Assembly (NCBI GenBank): GCA_032622095.1
Contig: CP136063.1
Span: 37,916,106-37,980,105, forward strand
DNA from: Siphonodentalium dalli
Lineage: Eukaryota > Mollusca > Scaphopoda > Gadilida > Siphonodentaliidae
DNA: 64,000 nucleotides
Direction: 5' to 3'
The notes below the pieces were generated by a model. It was not told the DNA's origin. It worked only from the letters and a program-made list of their open reading frames with translations, and did not search any database. Both the position numbers and the translations under genes were made by a program. How positions within the stretch are numbered: position 1 is the stretch's first letter; every line of letters begins with the position of its first letter. Of the stretch, positions 21,561 to 31,745 are shown piece by piece.

Positions 21561-22840
21561 ATTTCCTGCAACCTTGATTGAGTTTTATGTTTCGCCACTC
21601 ACGGTTTGAATGACGCTTGATACCGATAGGAAAGCAGGTAGTTAATAATTATGCTCGCATTCTTCTCTATTGCGGATTATCATACAACAATAAACCGTTC
21701 AACGAACAATACATTAAAGGCATAAATAAACATAGCTAGAATGATGACTCACGCCATATGCAAGAACATATGTTCAAGACATGTGTGATAACCTATTTTG
21801 ATATACACTGACCAACATGTCAGAGAAACAATGGAGAGCATATTGAGGTCAAAATGATATGGGCGGGTAAACTTTGTCTCACTCAAAGTCTAACTGCAAT
21901 TCGCGATTTGTGAAATAGATTTTAGCAGAAAATCTGAATTTCATTCTTTCATAAAAATAATCTAGAATAACAAATACGCAATCAAAGGCATCGCGTTTGC
22001 TTGCCTTTATACACACGACAGAGACGGTAGCCTTAATTCAAGCGGCCTCTCAGAACCGAAGTCGGGTTGGAATCAACGATACGAAGCCGAAAGTAGGTCA
22101 ACATTGTTTACATCCGCTTAACATTATTACAGTAAATTGAACTGCGTGACCTCCGGCTCTTGCACTCTGCGGAAGGCTTTGTCTTTCTACCAATCACACG
22201 GCCGCTTGATTAATCTCTTTTGTTTTGAGTCAATGGATTGGACAACATTAATCCGTTAGACGGAGGGAGGTGGAATAACCAGAGATAGCGTCACTCTTTG
22301 TCTACAATAGTAAACATCGGATCGCGCCAAATTTTTTTATCACCCACCACCTCCCCTGCTCCACTATTGGTTATCCTTGATATACTATGTCTCATTCTCA
22401 AAATTTGTATCAGGACCGATGTTTCTCAGTAACCATTTGGTGTTTCATAATCTGGACTATCACCTTGTACCTTGACTATCTTTGCAATATACATGTACAT
22501 GTATAATTTGGTGTATAATTATCTGTCTCAGTGGTGGGCGGACTTCATGGCTCGCCCACTTCCTGTACAGTTTTTTATACATAATACCACATATAAATTG
22601 CTTCCGTCCATATATGTTTTCAGTGTACATAATTGTAAATATGTTGTTTTGAGCTATTGTTATTGTTATACTTCATATAGTTAGTGAAAATTATAGCTCA
22701 TATATATTGCAAAGAGTCTTTGATCCATTCACTCCCCTCTCTGCCGGGTATATAAATATAATTCCTTCACACAAATTGATATTTACAAACCAGTTCGCAT
22801 TTGTTCGACTACGCATAATTGGCTACGCGCATTAGTTCGC
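21561..22840. other. No gene recognised
   Basis: AT-rich unique-looking sequence with short ORFs of poor composition. No repeat family is identified. Confidence 0.4.
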
Positions 22841-22935
22841 CGGACCAAATCCACTTTATCATGGACAATTCGGACATCCGGACGGACCAACACTAGTTTA
22901 TCATGGACAATTCGGACATTCGGACAATTCATATG
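22841..22935. repeat. ~45-bp direct repeat x2
   Basis: TTTATCATGGACAATTCGGA followed by CATCCGGAC, then again TTTATCATGGACAATTCGGA followed by CATTCGGAC. Confidence 0.7.
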
Positions 22936-22964
22936 AATGCTTCAACAATAGAAAAATTATAACC

Positions 22965-23276
22965 ATGCAAATACGGAAAGCATGGCTAAAACATACAGGC
23001 CATGTACGATTTAATCACACCCATTGGCTGATATACCATGACAGCCACAACATGTTAAACACTTTAGTACCGCAATTAAGAGACATGTGTGGACAGACTA
23101 AATCGACCACAGCTTTTATGGCCCGATTTAGGGACATGCGCGGGACAGAAACTCTTGTTCTCCAGTTTAACGACCATGGCCAGATCTGTGGATGGTTTAC
23201 CATATTAGCCAGGCCGAAGGCTCAGAATGAGAGCAGTAGTTATGATCGCTTCAATCGTATACAGCTACCTTCCTAG
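22965..23276 (+). CDS. Unidentified 103-codon ORF (doubtful)
   Basis: ATG 22965 to TAG 23274-23276. The product has a mixed, fairly protein-like composition (for example FNDHGQICGWFTILARPKAQ) and contains two related R-F/R-D-M-x-G-x-T segments (PQLRDMCGQTKS and ARFRDMRGTETL), because the DNA carries a short internal duplication. I know no family with this pattern. It lies next to repeats and lacks obvious splice or promoter signals, so it may be non-coding. Confidence 0.2.
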   Translation: MQIRKAWLKHTGHVRFNHTHWLIYHDSHNMLNTLVPQLRDMCGQTKSTTAFMARFRDMRGTETLVLQFNDHGQICGWFTILARPKAQNESSSYDRFNRIQLPS

Positions 23277-24590
23277 ATACTTGCTATCTCATTGTTACTC
23301 ACAAAGACGTGACTGTGTTTATAACGATTTATAACTTCACCTGTTAATAAATATCATCGTACTGGGTTTGGTATAAACCGTGTTTTAGTCTTGATTGTAC
23401 TTCCTAGGACCCGTGGAAACTATATATAGCCGAGCATAGTGCTATATATTTATTCTGGTGCCGCAGAGGAAAGGAAGTCTCCAAGATTACACGCCGGCTG
23501 AGTGCTATACTGTTCTATTCCATTTTGCTTTTTTTGTGGGAAATCGACTTTGAAAATTTCGTATCGCTGTTTTCATATTTCCGCACAACAGTACCACTAT
23601 TGTCCTTGTTTGTGTGGTTACTGGTGTTATATATGGGCCCATATATCTAACAGTTGTTTCAATATCGACGAAAATGTGATTGGAGATAGAACATTTTGAT
23701 CACAGAAGTACCCGTATTCGTCAGTGCTATACTGGTGATGGGTATAGAACAGTACAGCACTGACTTTAGGTACCGAAATTATATATGCTTAAGTGGGATA
23801 TATGGTATTACTATACAGTGTAGGGACATATCCACGGCTGTTTTGATACATGTTACCGGTATGGGAGCCAAAACCCAAATGTCCCCCAAATTCCTAGTAG
23901 ACAGTATTGAGTCAACCTGAAATTCCTGAACTTACTACACTTTCTCAATAAAAAATCTGCAGTTGAATTAGTACCTTTCTTGCATGCTAAGCAATACTAT
24001 TTGTAATATACTGGTATCAGTGTTGGTTATGTGTAAAAGTCTTAATAACCTTTTTATGACAGGAGGTGCGTATGTACATCATTAGAGACCCTGTACCAGT
24101 GCCAGTCTCCCATAAAGAACCTTGCATATGTGAGAGAATATTACTGGCTTATATGGTCAAGGTAAACATTGTTTGACCAAGGCATTCTCTTGTATATTTG
24201 ATGTGCTCTCATATATTAGAGCATGCACTGGCACATGGTATTCACAAAAATTATGAAAGCTCCAATAATGAAAGGGTTAAGTCATATGGAGATATATCCT
24301 CGCCTGGAAACAGGTGTCCCAAAAGTATTTCTGGATTCTTCCCTGATACAGTGGGTGCGGACATACAGTGGGTGTGGGAATAGTATTCAGAGTAATAAAT
24401 AAAACTAGAACGAAACTGAAATTGCACAGCAATTTCGATACTTTCATGTTGCCAATGCCGGGAACTTGTGTCATCTGATAAAGGGTAAGTTGTCAGTAGA
24501 CACACGCGAGAATGGTGATACTATAGATAGTAATAATCAGCAACCACATATTCTATCCACCAAACTTCATCAAATTCTGCAACAAAAACA
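23277..24590. repeat. Dispersed repeat fragments, no gene
   Basis: The segment 23490-23560 (CGGCTGAGTGCTATACTGTTCTAT and following) is the reverse complement of 38590-38655. Around 23720-23770 a GTCAGTGCTATAC...GTACAGCACTGAC inverted pair is visible. Around 24330-24370 a short ACAGTGGGTGYGG repeat occurs. Nothing coding is recognised. (The first phrase is longer in the sequence; only key words are given.). Confidence 0.45.
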
Positions 24591-26785
24591 TTTTGAGATA
24601 CATACCCACTCGCCAGTTTTCCCAAACCGGAAGTGAAATCCGTACCCTAGATATATCATCATAAAGCGCAGAGTTCGATGCACATACTGCAAAAAGTCCC
24701 AACTCAATAGCTCAAGCCGTTATTCATTTCGTATACAGAGCGTCGTTTTATCCTTCGACCAGTAGCAAAAATTTTAACCGGAAGTTCGACCCCTATCATT
24801 TTTCAGTGTTTTAGAACACACATAAATGCGCAAATAATGAAAAAAGTCCGAACCCGATATATACAGCCGTTTCGGAGGAGATACGCTAACAACAATAAAA
24901 CATAAAGAGCGCTGTTTCCCAAGGTCTAGGACATACGAAATTCCCGTTTAGGCATCGACTGCATATGCTCAATGGCTATGCAGGTACAAAATTTCAAATA
25001 AATTGGAGGAGCCGTTTTGACGATATAAGAAATAAAACCTCAATTTGCTAGTCATTCTGGTCGCACGAACCCCCCCCCCCCCAAATCAGGTTTTTAAGCT
25101 TCCATAACTCCCGAAGTTTAAGTCCGATTTTAATTCGATGCACATAATGTAAAAAGTCCCAACTCAATATCTTAAGCCGTTCTGGATTTCGTATGAAGAG
25201 CTTTGTTTTATTCTTCGATCAGTTGCCAACTGTTAAACCGGAAGTGCGAACCCTATCATTTTTCAGTATTTTAGAAGACAAATAAATGCGCAAATAATAA
25301 TAAAAAAAAGTCCGAACCCGATATCTACAGCCATTTCGGGGGAGATACGCTAACAACAATAAAACACATAAAGAGCGTTATTTTCAAAGGTCAAGGTCAT
25401 ACAATATTCCCTATTAGTGCATCGACTGAATATGCACAATGCCTATTGCACCAAAAACGTTTTGAGATACACACCCACTCGCCAGTTCTTCCAAACCGGA
25501 AGTCAAATCAGTACCATATATATATCATTCTACAGCGCAGAGTCTGGTGCACACAATGCAAAAAGTCCCAACTCAATATCTTTAGCCGTCCTGTATTGCG
25601 TATAAAGAGCGTCGTTTTATTATTCGACCAGAATCCAACTGTTTAACCGGAAGTGCTACCCCTATCATTGTCGACCACACATACATGCGCAAACAGTGAA
25701 AAAACTCCGAATCTGATATATACAGCCATTTCGGAGATACGCTAACAACAATACAACTCATAAAGAGCTTTGTTATCAAACGTCAAGGTCATACGAAAGT
25801 GCCTATTTGTGCGTTGACTGCGTATGATCAATGGCTATGCAAGCACAAAATTTCAAATCAATTGGCCAAGCAATTTCGACGACAAAAGAAATCAAACACC
25901 GATTTTGCAATTTTGCAAGTTAATCTATAGGGGCTAGAAAACCCCATAAAAACATGTTTTTAAGCAGCCATAACTGCAGAAGTTTAAGTCGTCCGATTTT
26001 AACAATTCGAGTGGAATAGTGATCAGCGTCACCTACTGGTGAGGTATACCAAATTTCATTAAAATCGGCGCCAAAATAGTTTTGAGATAAATACCCACAT
26101 GCCCGTTCTCCCAAACCGGAAGTGAAATCCGTAAACTTTATATATCGTTATAGAGCGCAGAGTTTGATGCACATAATGCAAAAAGTCCCAGCTCAATATC
26201 TCAGGCCCTTCTGGAGTGTGTATAAAGAGCGTTGTTTTATTATTCGACCAGTGGCGAACTTTTAAACCGGAAGTGCGACCCCTATCATTTTTCAGTATTT
26301 TAGAACACATATACATGTGCACATAATAAAAAAGTCCGAATCCGATATCTCTAGCCGTTTAGGAGGAGATACGTTCACAACATTAAATCAGATAAAGAGC
26401 GTCAAGGTCACACAAAAATCCCTATTAGTGCGTTGACTGCGAATACCCAATGACTATGCAGGCACCAAACTTCAAACCAATCGGCCTAGCCGTTTGGACG
26501 ATATAAGAAATCAAACATCGATTTTGCAAGTCATTTTAGTGGCGCGAAAAAACCCTAAAAATCAACAAAACGGCGATAACTCCGAAGGTCAAGGTTGGAC
26601 GAAAGTCTCAACGGGCCATTTTACTAGAACTTCCAAAGTTATATACTGGAACCGAAAGCAGCATGTGAATCGGTTCAGCCGTTCCTAGGATATAAGCATG
26701 CTATCGGAATAATAATAATAATAAAAAAGAATAATAATAAAAGCCAGAAGAATTACAATATACTTCCATGTTAAAACATGGAAGT
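24590..26785. repeat. Repeat cluster of ~0.4-0.6 kb related units ending in (AAT)n and a hairpin
   Basis: The phrase AAAAAGTCCCAACTCAATAT recurs at about 24692, 25152, 25561 and 26180. It comes with AACCGGAAGTGCGACCCCTA, GATACGCTAACAACAATAAA and, in five places, the word ATAAAGAGCG. The cluster ends at 26708-26785 with (AAT)n, GCCAGAAGAATTACAATATA and a terminal hairpin ACTTCCATG/CATGGAAGT (about 26762-26791). A poly-C run lies at 25069-25082. This looks like partial tandem copies of one non-autonomous element. Confidence 0.7.
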
Positions 26786-26791
26786 ATAATT

Positions 26792-27303
26792 ACCCATTTG
26801 CGACTGTTCGGTATACGTGGAACCCGAATTTGGAATAGAACAGTGACAGTGCACACCATGAATCATCCATGTAGTAATGAAATTACAGATGAATCAGAGA
26901 ACTGATGACCAGACTGCGCCATTGAGTTTTTATTGAACAATTACAAAACAAAACAAATCTACCAAAGTATTGTCATAATAATGAAACATTCATGCAGACA
27001 AAATAAAACAAAGACCAGCGAAAATCATGCCCATCTGTTTTAAAGATAAAATAAATAGCTGTCAGGCTGTGATCTACAAGTTACTGTTCGTGCGGTGAGG
27101 AAATGCATATATAAAAAATGAAAACATCATTCTCACATTTCCCAAAATCTTTATTTAAAGCCACATGGCGGTTTGCGCTCCAAAATACACAAAATAATAT
27201 TTGCTTTTGAAATTTTCCCGGTATCAAAATAGGAAGATAAATGCCGAAACTACTTTTATACGACAAATATATGTCCCAAAAAGACGCATTGCAGTCATGA
27301 CAA
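26792..27303. other. No gene recognised
   Basis: AT-rich; the long minus-strand ORF covering 27081-27641 overlaps a more plausible exon in another frame (27304-27483), so I treat it as a shadow or chance frame. Confidence 0.35.
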
Positions 27304-27483
27304 TTACAACAAAATTGCAAAGTTCGGGATCCGAACAATTTTTTCAACCTGCCATTTTGGATGATGCAATAAACCATCGACAACAGCCGAGCATTTCCGG
27401 GTGTATTCGCAAATAAGCTTCCCCAGCGTCTTATAATTTCCGGTACGCGATAAAGGGGATTCAATTTTATCGTATATGTGTCC
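27304..27483 (-). CDS. Candidate terminal exon, unidentified protein (59 aa)
   Basis: On the minus strand an acceptor-like pyrimidine tract TTTTTTCTTACAG ends at 27484 and opens in phase 0 into 59 codons ending at TAA 27304-27306. The translation, with segments such as SRTGNYKTLGKLICEYTRKC and LLHHPKWQVEKIVRIPN, has balanced charged and hydrophobic content unlike the surrounding noise. No catalytic motif or family is recognised. It overlaps a 186-codon ORF in another frame whose composition (cysteine, phenylalanine, isoleucine rich) is less convincing. The upstream exon is not identified. It may be part of a host gene or of a decayed element. Confidence 0.35.
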   Translation of the reverse strand, partial: GHIYDKIESPLSRTGNYKTLGKLICEYTRKCSAVVDGLLHHPKWQVEKIVRIPNFAILL

Positions 27484-27641
27484 CTGTAAGAAAAAAATGG
27501 CTTCTGTTGACAAGAATTTAATGATCGGCCGGTCATCCTGAATTTATCCGAGACGTGGCGATGGTGCGATTGTGGAGGGGGTTCAGAAAAGAACATAATA
27601 TTACTTATACATGTATAACAAGTAATTATGTTGAGATACAT

Positions 27642-29280
27642 TTGTATTTAAATTTAAATCCAACATCATTATTGTAGTAAATTGCATGATTTGCAGTATA
27701 TGCTGAGTGTGTTGTTTATAGAATATAGGAATGGGTCGCCAAGTATTAGATCATGTTATGAATGTATACTCTGGCTACCGTAGAGATCATATTAAACCAG
27801 TTACAAATATGGGAACGTATTAATGTTTTGACGGAGAACTTTATTATAGCATTGAAAAACAACTCAGTGACTATATATATTTATTTATTCTTCATAATAT
27901 ATTTCACAATAGGGGGTGATACACTCCAGATTGCATGATTTGGGATCTTCGTGGGATCTTCGTGAACTATACGTATGCACAGTGGAATACATTATTTACT
28001 GAGGAACGATATTAACTAAGAATATATTAGCTGCACTGTTGTTTTTTAAATATTTATAAACTTCCCTATCTGAACATGATAAATTTCACATTACTTGAAC
28101 TGGTGTGGAATTATCTCTACGGGCGTAGCCAGGGTATATATTGATTATATGATCTAGCTAAGCATATATTTGCATATAGTTTTTCATAATTTACGTAGAT
28201 CCGTCCATTGCATGTTTATATGTTGAAATCAACTGTATACAATTTAAGATAGAAAGGCGGGGAGAGACTGTACACACGCACGTACACCCATAGCATTGGA
28301 ACTGGGTTAATTATCTACTTGGATTAACTGTTTTGAATATATTTTTTTAACACATGGAAAACTTAGATATCATATGAAGGTAGAAGACGTGAGCTTTGCG
28401 TTCCGCACTGCTGTATAATTTGAAAGTTGTGTCGTGGGAACGGCGTGTAAACAATATAGACACATTTTGAGGAAAAATAATTTAAAACAAATTTAATCCT
28501 ATTCTACTACTGAAACCGATAGTGATGACGCTGTTTTTTGTGTTATTTTTCATGTCTATTTTCTAACTATTGCAATATCAAATGGGATAACAGGTGTGAT
28601 ATGGTCATGTTGGGACAGACATTCTGCATAATGATATGGTTTACGACTATGCATTGTTGTGTATATTTCATTTTATTACTAACTTGGCGATAGTTTGTGC
28701 ACCTAAAGCCACCTATCACAGAAAATCAGCATTTTTCAATACCAGTTATTAATTGTCATCATGGATGCCATTTTGAATAGAACATTTTGCTCTAAGCGGA
28801 TTTATCGAAATTTGGATATGTTATAGAGGATATGATAATTATTCCTCTTCAAAATGGAATAAAAACCAACTTAGTGCAAATATTTTCTAGGTCAAAACTT
28901 TTATCGACGAGACTATATTTTGTCTTTTCAGCATTTACCCCTGACCTGGAGGTCTTACATCTTTGCCCTTTTTCCACATTTCGACTTGTGACTCAGAGGC
29001 AGGTGGTATTAATTAAACTGATGGTGAAATAAAATAAATTGTAATACGACCCTGCCTAACTATGCTTAACAGCCATGTCCTGATTGGCCAGTGGCCCGAG
29101 TTACCATGGCTATCTCGTTCCAGTTTTGTGGTACAATTCTACTTTTTCCAATTGTACCACGAAAAAATCGGTTATTCAGATCGCCGCACGCGACTTTTCC
29201 CGTATTTTCTAACTCCGCGCAAACGGGGCATCAACGGAGTACACCCGCACCGTAACCCTTTGAATTTTGTCGCTTGAAAG
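27642..29280. other. No gene recognised
   Basis: AT-rich. The only structure seen is a short hairpin at about 29128-29160 (GTGGTACAATT ... AATTGTACCAC), with a core similar to the larger hairpin at 31598-31745. Confidence 0.4.
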
Positions 29281-29477
29281 CACAGTTGTTGGCCATTATA
29301 TATAAGTAGTAGCCCTAGAGTAAGAATAATATAGAAAGTTAGGAAACAACATGTAAAAACAATATTTTTAAACCCACCCACCTCCCATGTTGCACTCGAA
29401 ATCTCATCAAAACAACTACGCTTCGGACATGCATAACTACGTATGCAAAACTATCGAATATCGATAATCACACTTAC

Positions 29478-29698
29478 CGTACATTTCTTGAGAGGTATAT
29501 CCAGAAAAACAACTTTTATCAGGTGAAAATAATCAAAATCACGATAAAATTTGTCTCGACACAACATCATTAGCACGGGATTGTTAGGATCGATAACTCT
29601 TCCGAAAAGTCGGTTGAACTCGGTTCGGTCAAAAAGGCGAAATACATTAAGCGGGCCAACCTTTGACTTGTCCCCGGAGTATAAACCTTGCCATCGCT
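29478..29698 (-). pseudogene. Left-arm copy of unidentified exon
   Basis: Mirror of 30733-30953. Acceptor-like AG at 29699-29700, donor GTAAG at 29477-29473, same reading frame with segments DRTEFNRLFGRVIDPNNPV and MMLCRDKFYRDFDYFHLIKV. Its downstream exon (29314 to 29231) keeps only the first 11 codons before the palindrome boundary and then runs 16 unrelated codons to a stop. This copy is therefore probably the truncated one. Confidence 0.4.
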
Positions 29699-30068
29699 CT
29701 ATCGTTGACGTCGTCGTTGTATGGGTGGGGGGGGGGGGGGGTGGGGGGCACGTCCCAAGGCGATGGTGTCGCGAAATATGCATTGTGAAATGTTTTGATG
29801 ATCAACTCTTTTCAAAAGTAAATGTAATCGAATATCTACTTGACTAAATATGGGTGTGTGTGGGCAAACCGTGCATTTAATAGCTGGATGTAGAGTGAGC
29901 GCTCAAATCTTCGCCGGCTTTCCAGCACACACGAGAACAGTCGAGAAACATGTGCTGAACTTGTTCAATGCAACCTGACGCTTTTCGTGCGTGAACTGTT
30001 GTCTGTCGACAACCGTATACGTCTCCAGTCTCCAGTACAACTGAAATATTTTAGCAAATGCATTGACC

Positions 30069-30172
30069 ATGGTCTTAAATCGAGAGCAATTGAGAAGTCT
30101 GACGGTTGCCAAAGATGGACACAACCTCATAATCACTGGCCAATGTGGTACAGGGAAAACTCACCTTTTAAG
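30069..30172 (+). CDS. P-loop NTPase first-exon candidate (PIF1-helicase-like)
   Basis: ATG at 30069 opens 34 codons plus two bases, ending at a consensus donor (AG|GTAAGT, phase 2). The product has NREQLRSLTVAKDGHNLI followed by ITGQCGTGKTHLL, a Walker A of the G-x4-G-K-T type at residues 24-31. A 'Q...A...G.N..ITG..GTGK' layout is characteristic of the N-terminal motif Ia region of PIF1-type helicases, which unwind DNA with 5'-3' polarity. That assignment rests on 34 residues only. No matching downstream exon in the right phase is found, though a weak hydrophobic-DE segment (VTIVDEWD, about 30270) lies 100 bp further. The exon sits alone in the spacer of the large inverted repeat. Confidence 0.45.
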
Positions 30173-30425
30173 GTAAGTTATTGATACATTTCGGTCATTA
30201 AGGGGGATCTCAAGTGAAAGATTGTGAATGGGGATTTCCATGCAAATCTGCGGAGTAAAAGTTAGAGTTACAATAGTTGATGAGTGGGACTTGATGTGCT
30301 TTTGGGAACAACGGGTATGCCTATTTATTTATCTGTCGGGTCCGCTTGGTAAAACGAAGAATTATACGGGTGATACGGGTGTTCAAAGAAATTATTGGGT
30401 CGACGACGATGATGCAAATCTGTGT

Positions 30426-30590
30426 GGTTGTCGACAGTTCACGCACGAAAAGCGTCAGGTTGCATTGAACAAGTTCAGCACATGTTTCTCGACTGTTCTC
30501 GTGTGTGCTGGAAAGCCGCGAAGATTTGAGCGCTCACTCTACATCCAGCTATTATATGCACGGTTTGCCCACACACTCACCCATATTTAG
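30426..30590 (+). CDS. Exon-like open segment at inner end of right arm (doubtful)
   Basis: After an acceptor-like CGACAG (about 30431-30436) an open frame runs to TAG 30588-30590: FTHEKRQVALNKFSTCFSTV, then LVCAGKPRRFERSLYIQLLY. Composition is protein-like. The left-arm equivalent has a one-base insertion (GCCGGCG versus GCCGCG) that changes its last residues. It is unclear whether this belongs with the P-loop exon, because the phases do not fit directly. No family is recognised. Confidence 0.25.
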   Translation, partial: GCRQFTHEKRQVALNKFSTCFSTVLVCAGKPRRFERSLYIQLLYARFAHTLTHI

Positions 30591-30732
30591 TCAAGTAGAT
30601 ATTCGATTACATTTACTTTTGAAAAGAGTTGATCATCAAAACATTTCACAATGCATATTTCGCGACACCATCGCCTTGGGACGTGCCCACACCCCCCCCC
30701 CCCCACCCATACAACGACGACGTCAACGATAG

Positions 30733-30953
30733 AGCGATGGCAAGGTTTATACTCCGGGGACAAGTCAAAGGTTGGCCCGCTTAATGTATTTCGCCTTTTT
30801 GACCGAACCGAGTTCAACCGACTTTTCGGAAGAGTTATCGATCCTAACAATCCCGTGCTAATGATGTTGTGTCGAGACAAATTTTATCGTGATTTTGATT
30901 ATTTTCACCTGATAAAAGTAGTTTTTCTGGATATACCTCTCAAGAAATGTACG
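30733..30953 (+). CDS. Unidentified internal exon, right arm of palindrome (~73 aa)
   Basis: An open frame with protein-like composition ends at a consensus donor (ACG|GTAAGT, phase 0, 30953). The start is less certain: an acceptor-like GATAG ends at 30732 behind a pyrimidine-rich tract that includes a poly-C run. Key segments are GDKSKVGPLNVFRLFDRTEF, NRLFGRVIDPNNPVLMMLCR and HLIKVVFLDIPLKKC. It joins in frame to the exon at 31117-31266. The only upstream ATG in this frame (30651) precedes the poly-C run and is not convincing. I recognise no domain family. Possible lineage-specific gene or gene fragment. Confidence 0.45.
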
Positions 30954-31116
30954 GTAAGTGTGATTATCGATATTCGATAGTTTTGCATACGTAGTTATGC
31001 ATGTCCGAAGCGTAGTTGTTTTGATGAGATTTCGAGTGCAACATGGGAGGTGGGTGGGTTTAAAAATATTGTTTTTACATGTTGTTTCCTAACTTTCTAT
31101 ATTATTCTTACTCTAG

Positions 31117-31266
31117 GGCTACTACTTATATATAATGGCCAACAACTGTGGGCCAGGCTGTGCATTCGTCGATTCGAATCTCGATCATCTTCGATATTTC
31201 GGAATCAAGTTGAAACTGAAAGCGTTTGTTCACCAGAAGGGAAATACGATTAGTTTAGTAAACTAG
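31117..31266 (+). CDS. Unidentified terminal exon, phase-matched to 30733-30953 (49 aa)
   Basis: A good acceptor (TTATTCTTACTCTAG, ending 31116) opens in phase 0 into 49 codons ending at TAG 31264-31266. The translation includes GYYLYIMANNCGPGCAFVDS and RYFGIKLKLKAFVHQKGN. The phase matches the donor at 30953/30954, giving a 163-bp intron. The palindrome's outer end (31150) falls inside this exon: the first 11 codons are shared with the left arm and the remaining 38 are unique to this side, so this is the better candidate for the parental gene. No family is recognised. Confidence 0.45.
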   Translation, partial: GYYLYIMANNCGPGCAFVDSNLDHLRYFGIKLKLKAFVHQKGNTISLVN

Positions 31267-31597
31267 ATCATTTAGATCGCTTTGTGTAAGGAAAATGGTC
31301 CATAGTCGATGATCATATTCATGTTGTCCCAACAACGTTCAAAACAGAAATGACCGCAAATCGTGTTTCCTGTACAATTTAAATGAAAGGCACGGGCGCC
31401 GCTGAAAACATATCCTTTTTTAGCCAATCACAACGATTATTTACGCAAACAAATTACCAGAGTACTCCGTGCAAAGAAATCGATTACGCCAATAAGAATT
31501 ACACCACGAAATGTTTTCTCACCTGAGACCGAAAAAGCGCAGTATTTCGTTGACTATTCAGTCGAATTATGACCAGAAACTTTCAGTCGTATTACAA
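31267..31597. other. No gene recognised
   Basis: AT-rich; nothing identified. Confidence 0.4.
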
Positions 31598-31745
31598 AAG
31601 AAATAAATACACGGTGTATCGGTGTGTATGGTCAAGTTGTACCACAAAAAACTGATTGTAGGACTCCGCTACGCGTCGTCCTACAATCAGTTTTTTTGTG
31701 GTACAACTTGACCATACACACATCTACACCGTGTATTTATTTCTT
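31598..31745. mobile_element. Long near-perfect hairpin (foldback element)
   Basis: The left arm (31598-31668) and right arm (about 31677-31745) pair over some 65 bp, with a loop of under 10 bp rich in CG (CTACGCGTC). Key words are GAAATAAATACACGGTGTA, TGGTCAAGTTGTACCACA and CTGATTGTAGGAC. The 62-codon ORF inside it is an artefact of the repeat. Likely a short non-autonomous element. Confidence 0.75.

Larger units (their letters stand above)
29281..31150. repeat. Large inverted repeat (~730-bp arms, 411-bp spacer)
   Basis: Left arm 29281-30014, right arm 30426-31150. They are nearly identical in opposite orientation along their whole length; differences are a poly-G length change (29728 region versus 30692 region), a 7-bp insertion near 30001 and single-base indels. 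The arms carry mirrored copies of the exon pair described separately, transcribed outward. The spacer carries a P-loop exon. No target-site duplication is evident at the outer ends, so it may be a palindromic duplication rather than a transposon. Similarity suggests recent origin or arm-to-arm gene conversion. Confidence 0.85.

Noticed and set aside
27081-27641. 186-codon minus-strand ORF
   Set aside because: Unusually long for this base composition but with no recognised motif, and a more protein-like, splice-bounded frame overlaps it. Kept only as part of a finding.
29281-31150. Interpreting the large inverted repeat as an ordinary long-TIR transposon
   Set aside because: No target-site duplication is seen and the outer boundary cuts through an exon that continues on one side only; left as an alternative.
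31150-31200. Sequence GATTCGAATCTC as a tRNA B-box
   Set aside because: No A-box, cloverleaf or terminator could be placed around it, and it lies inside an open exon.
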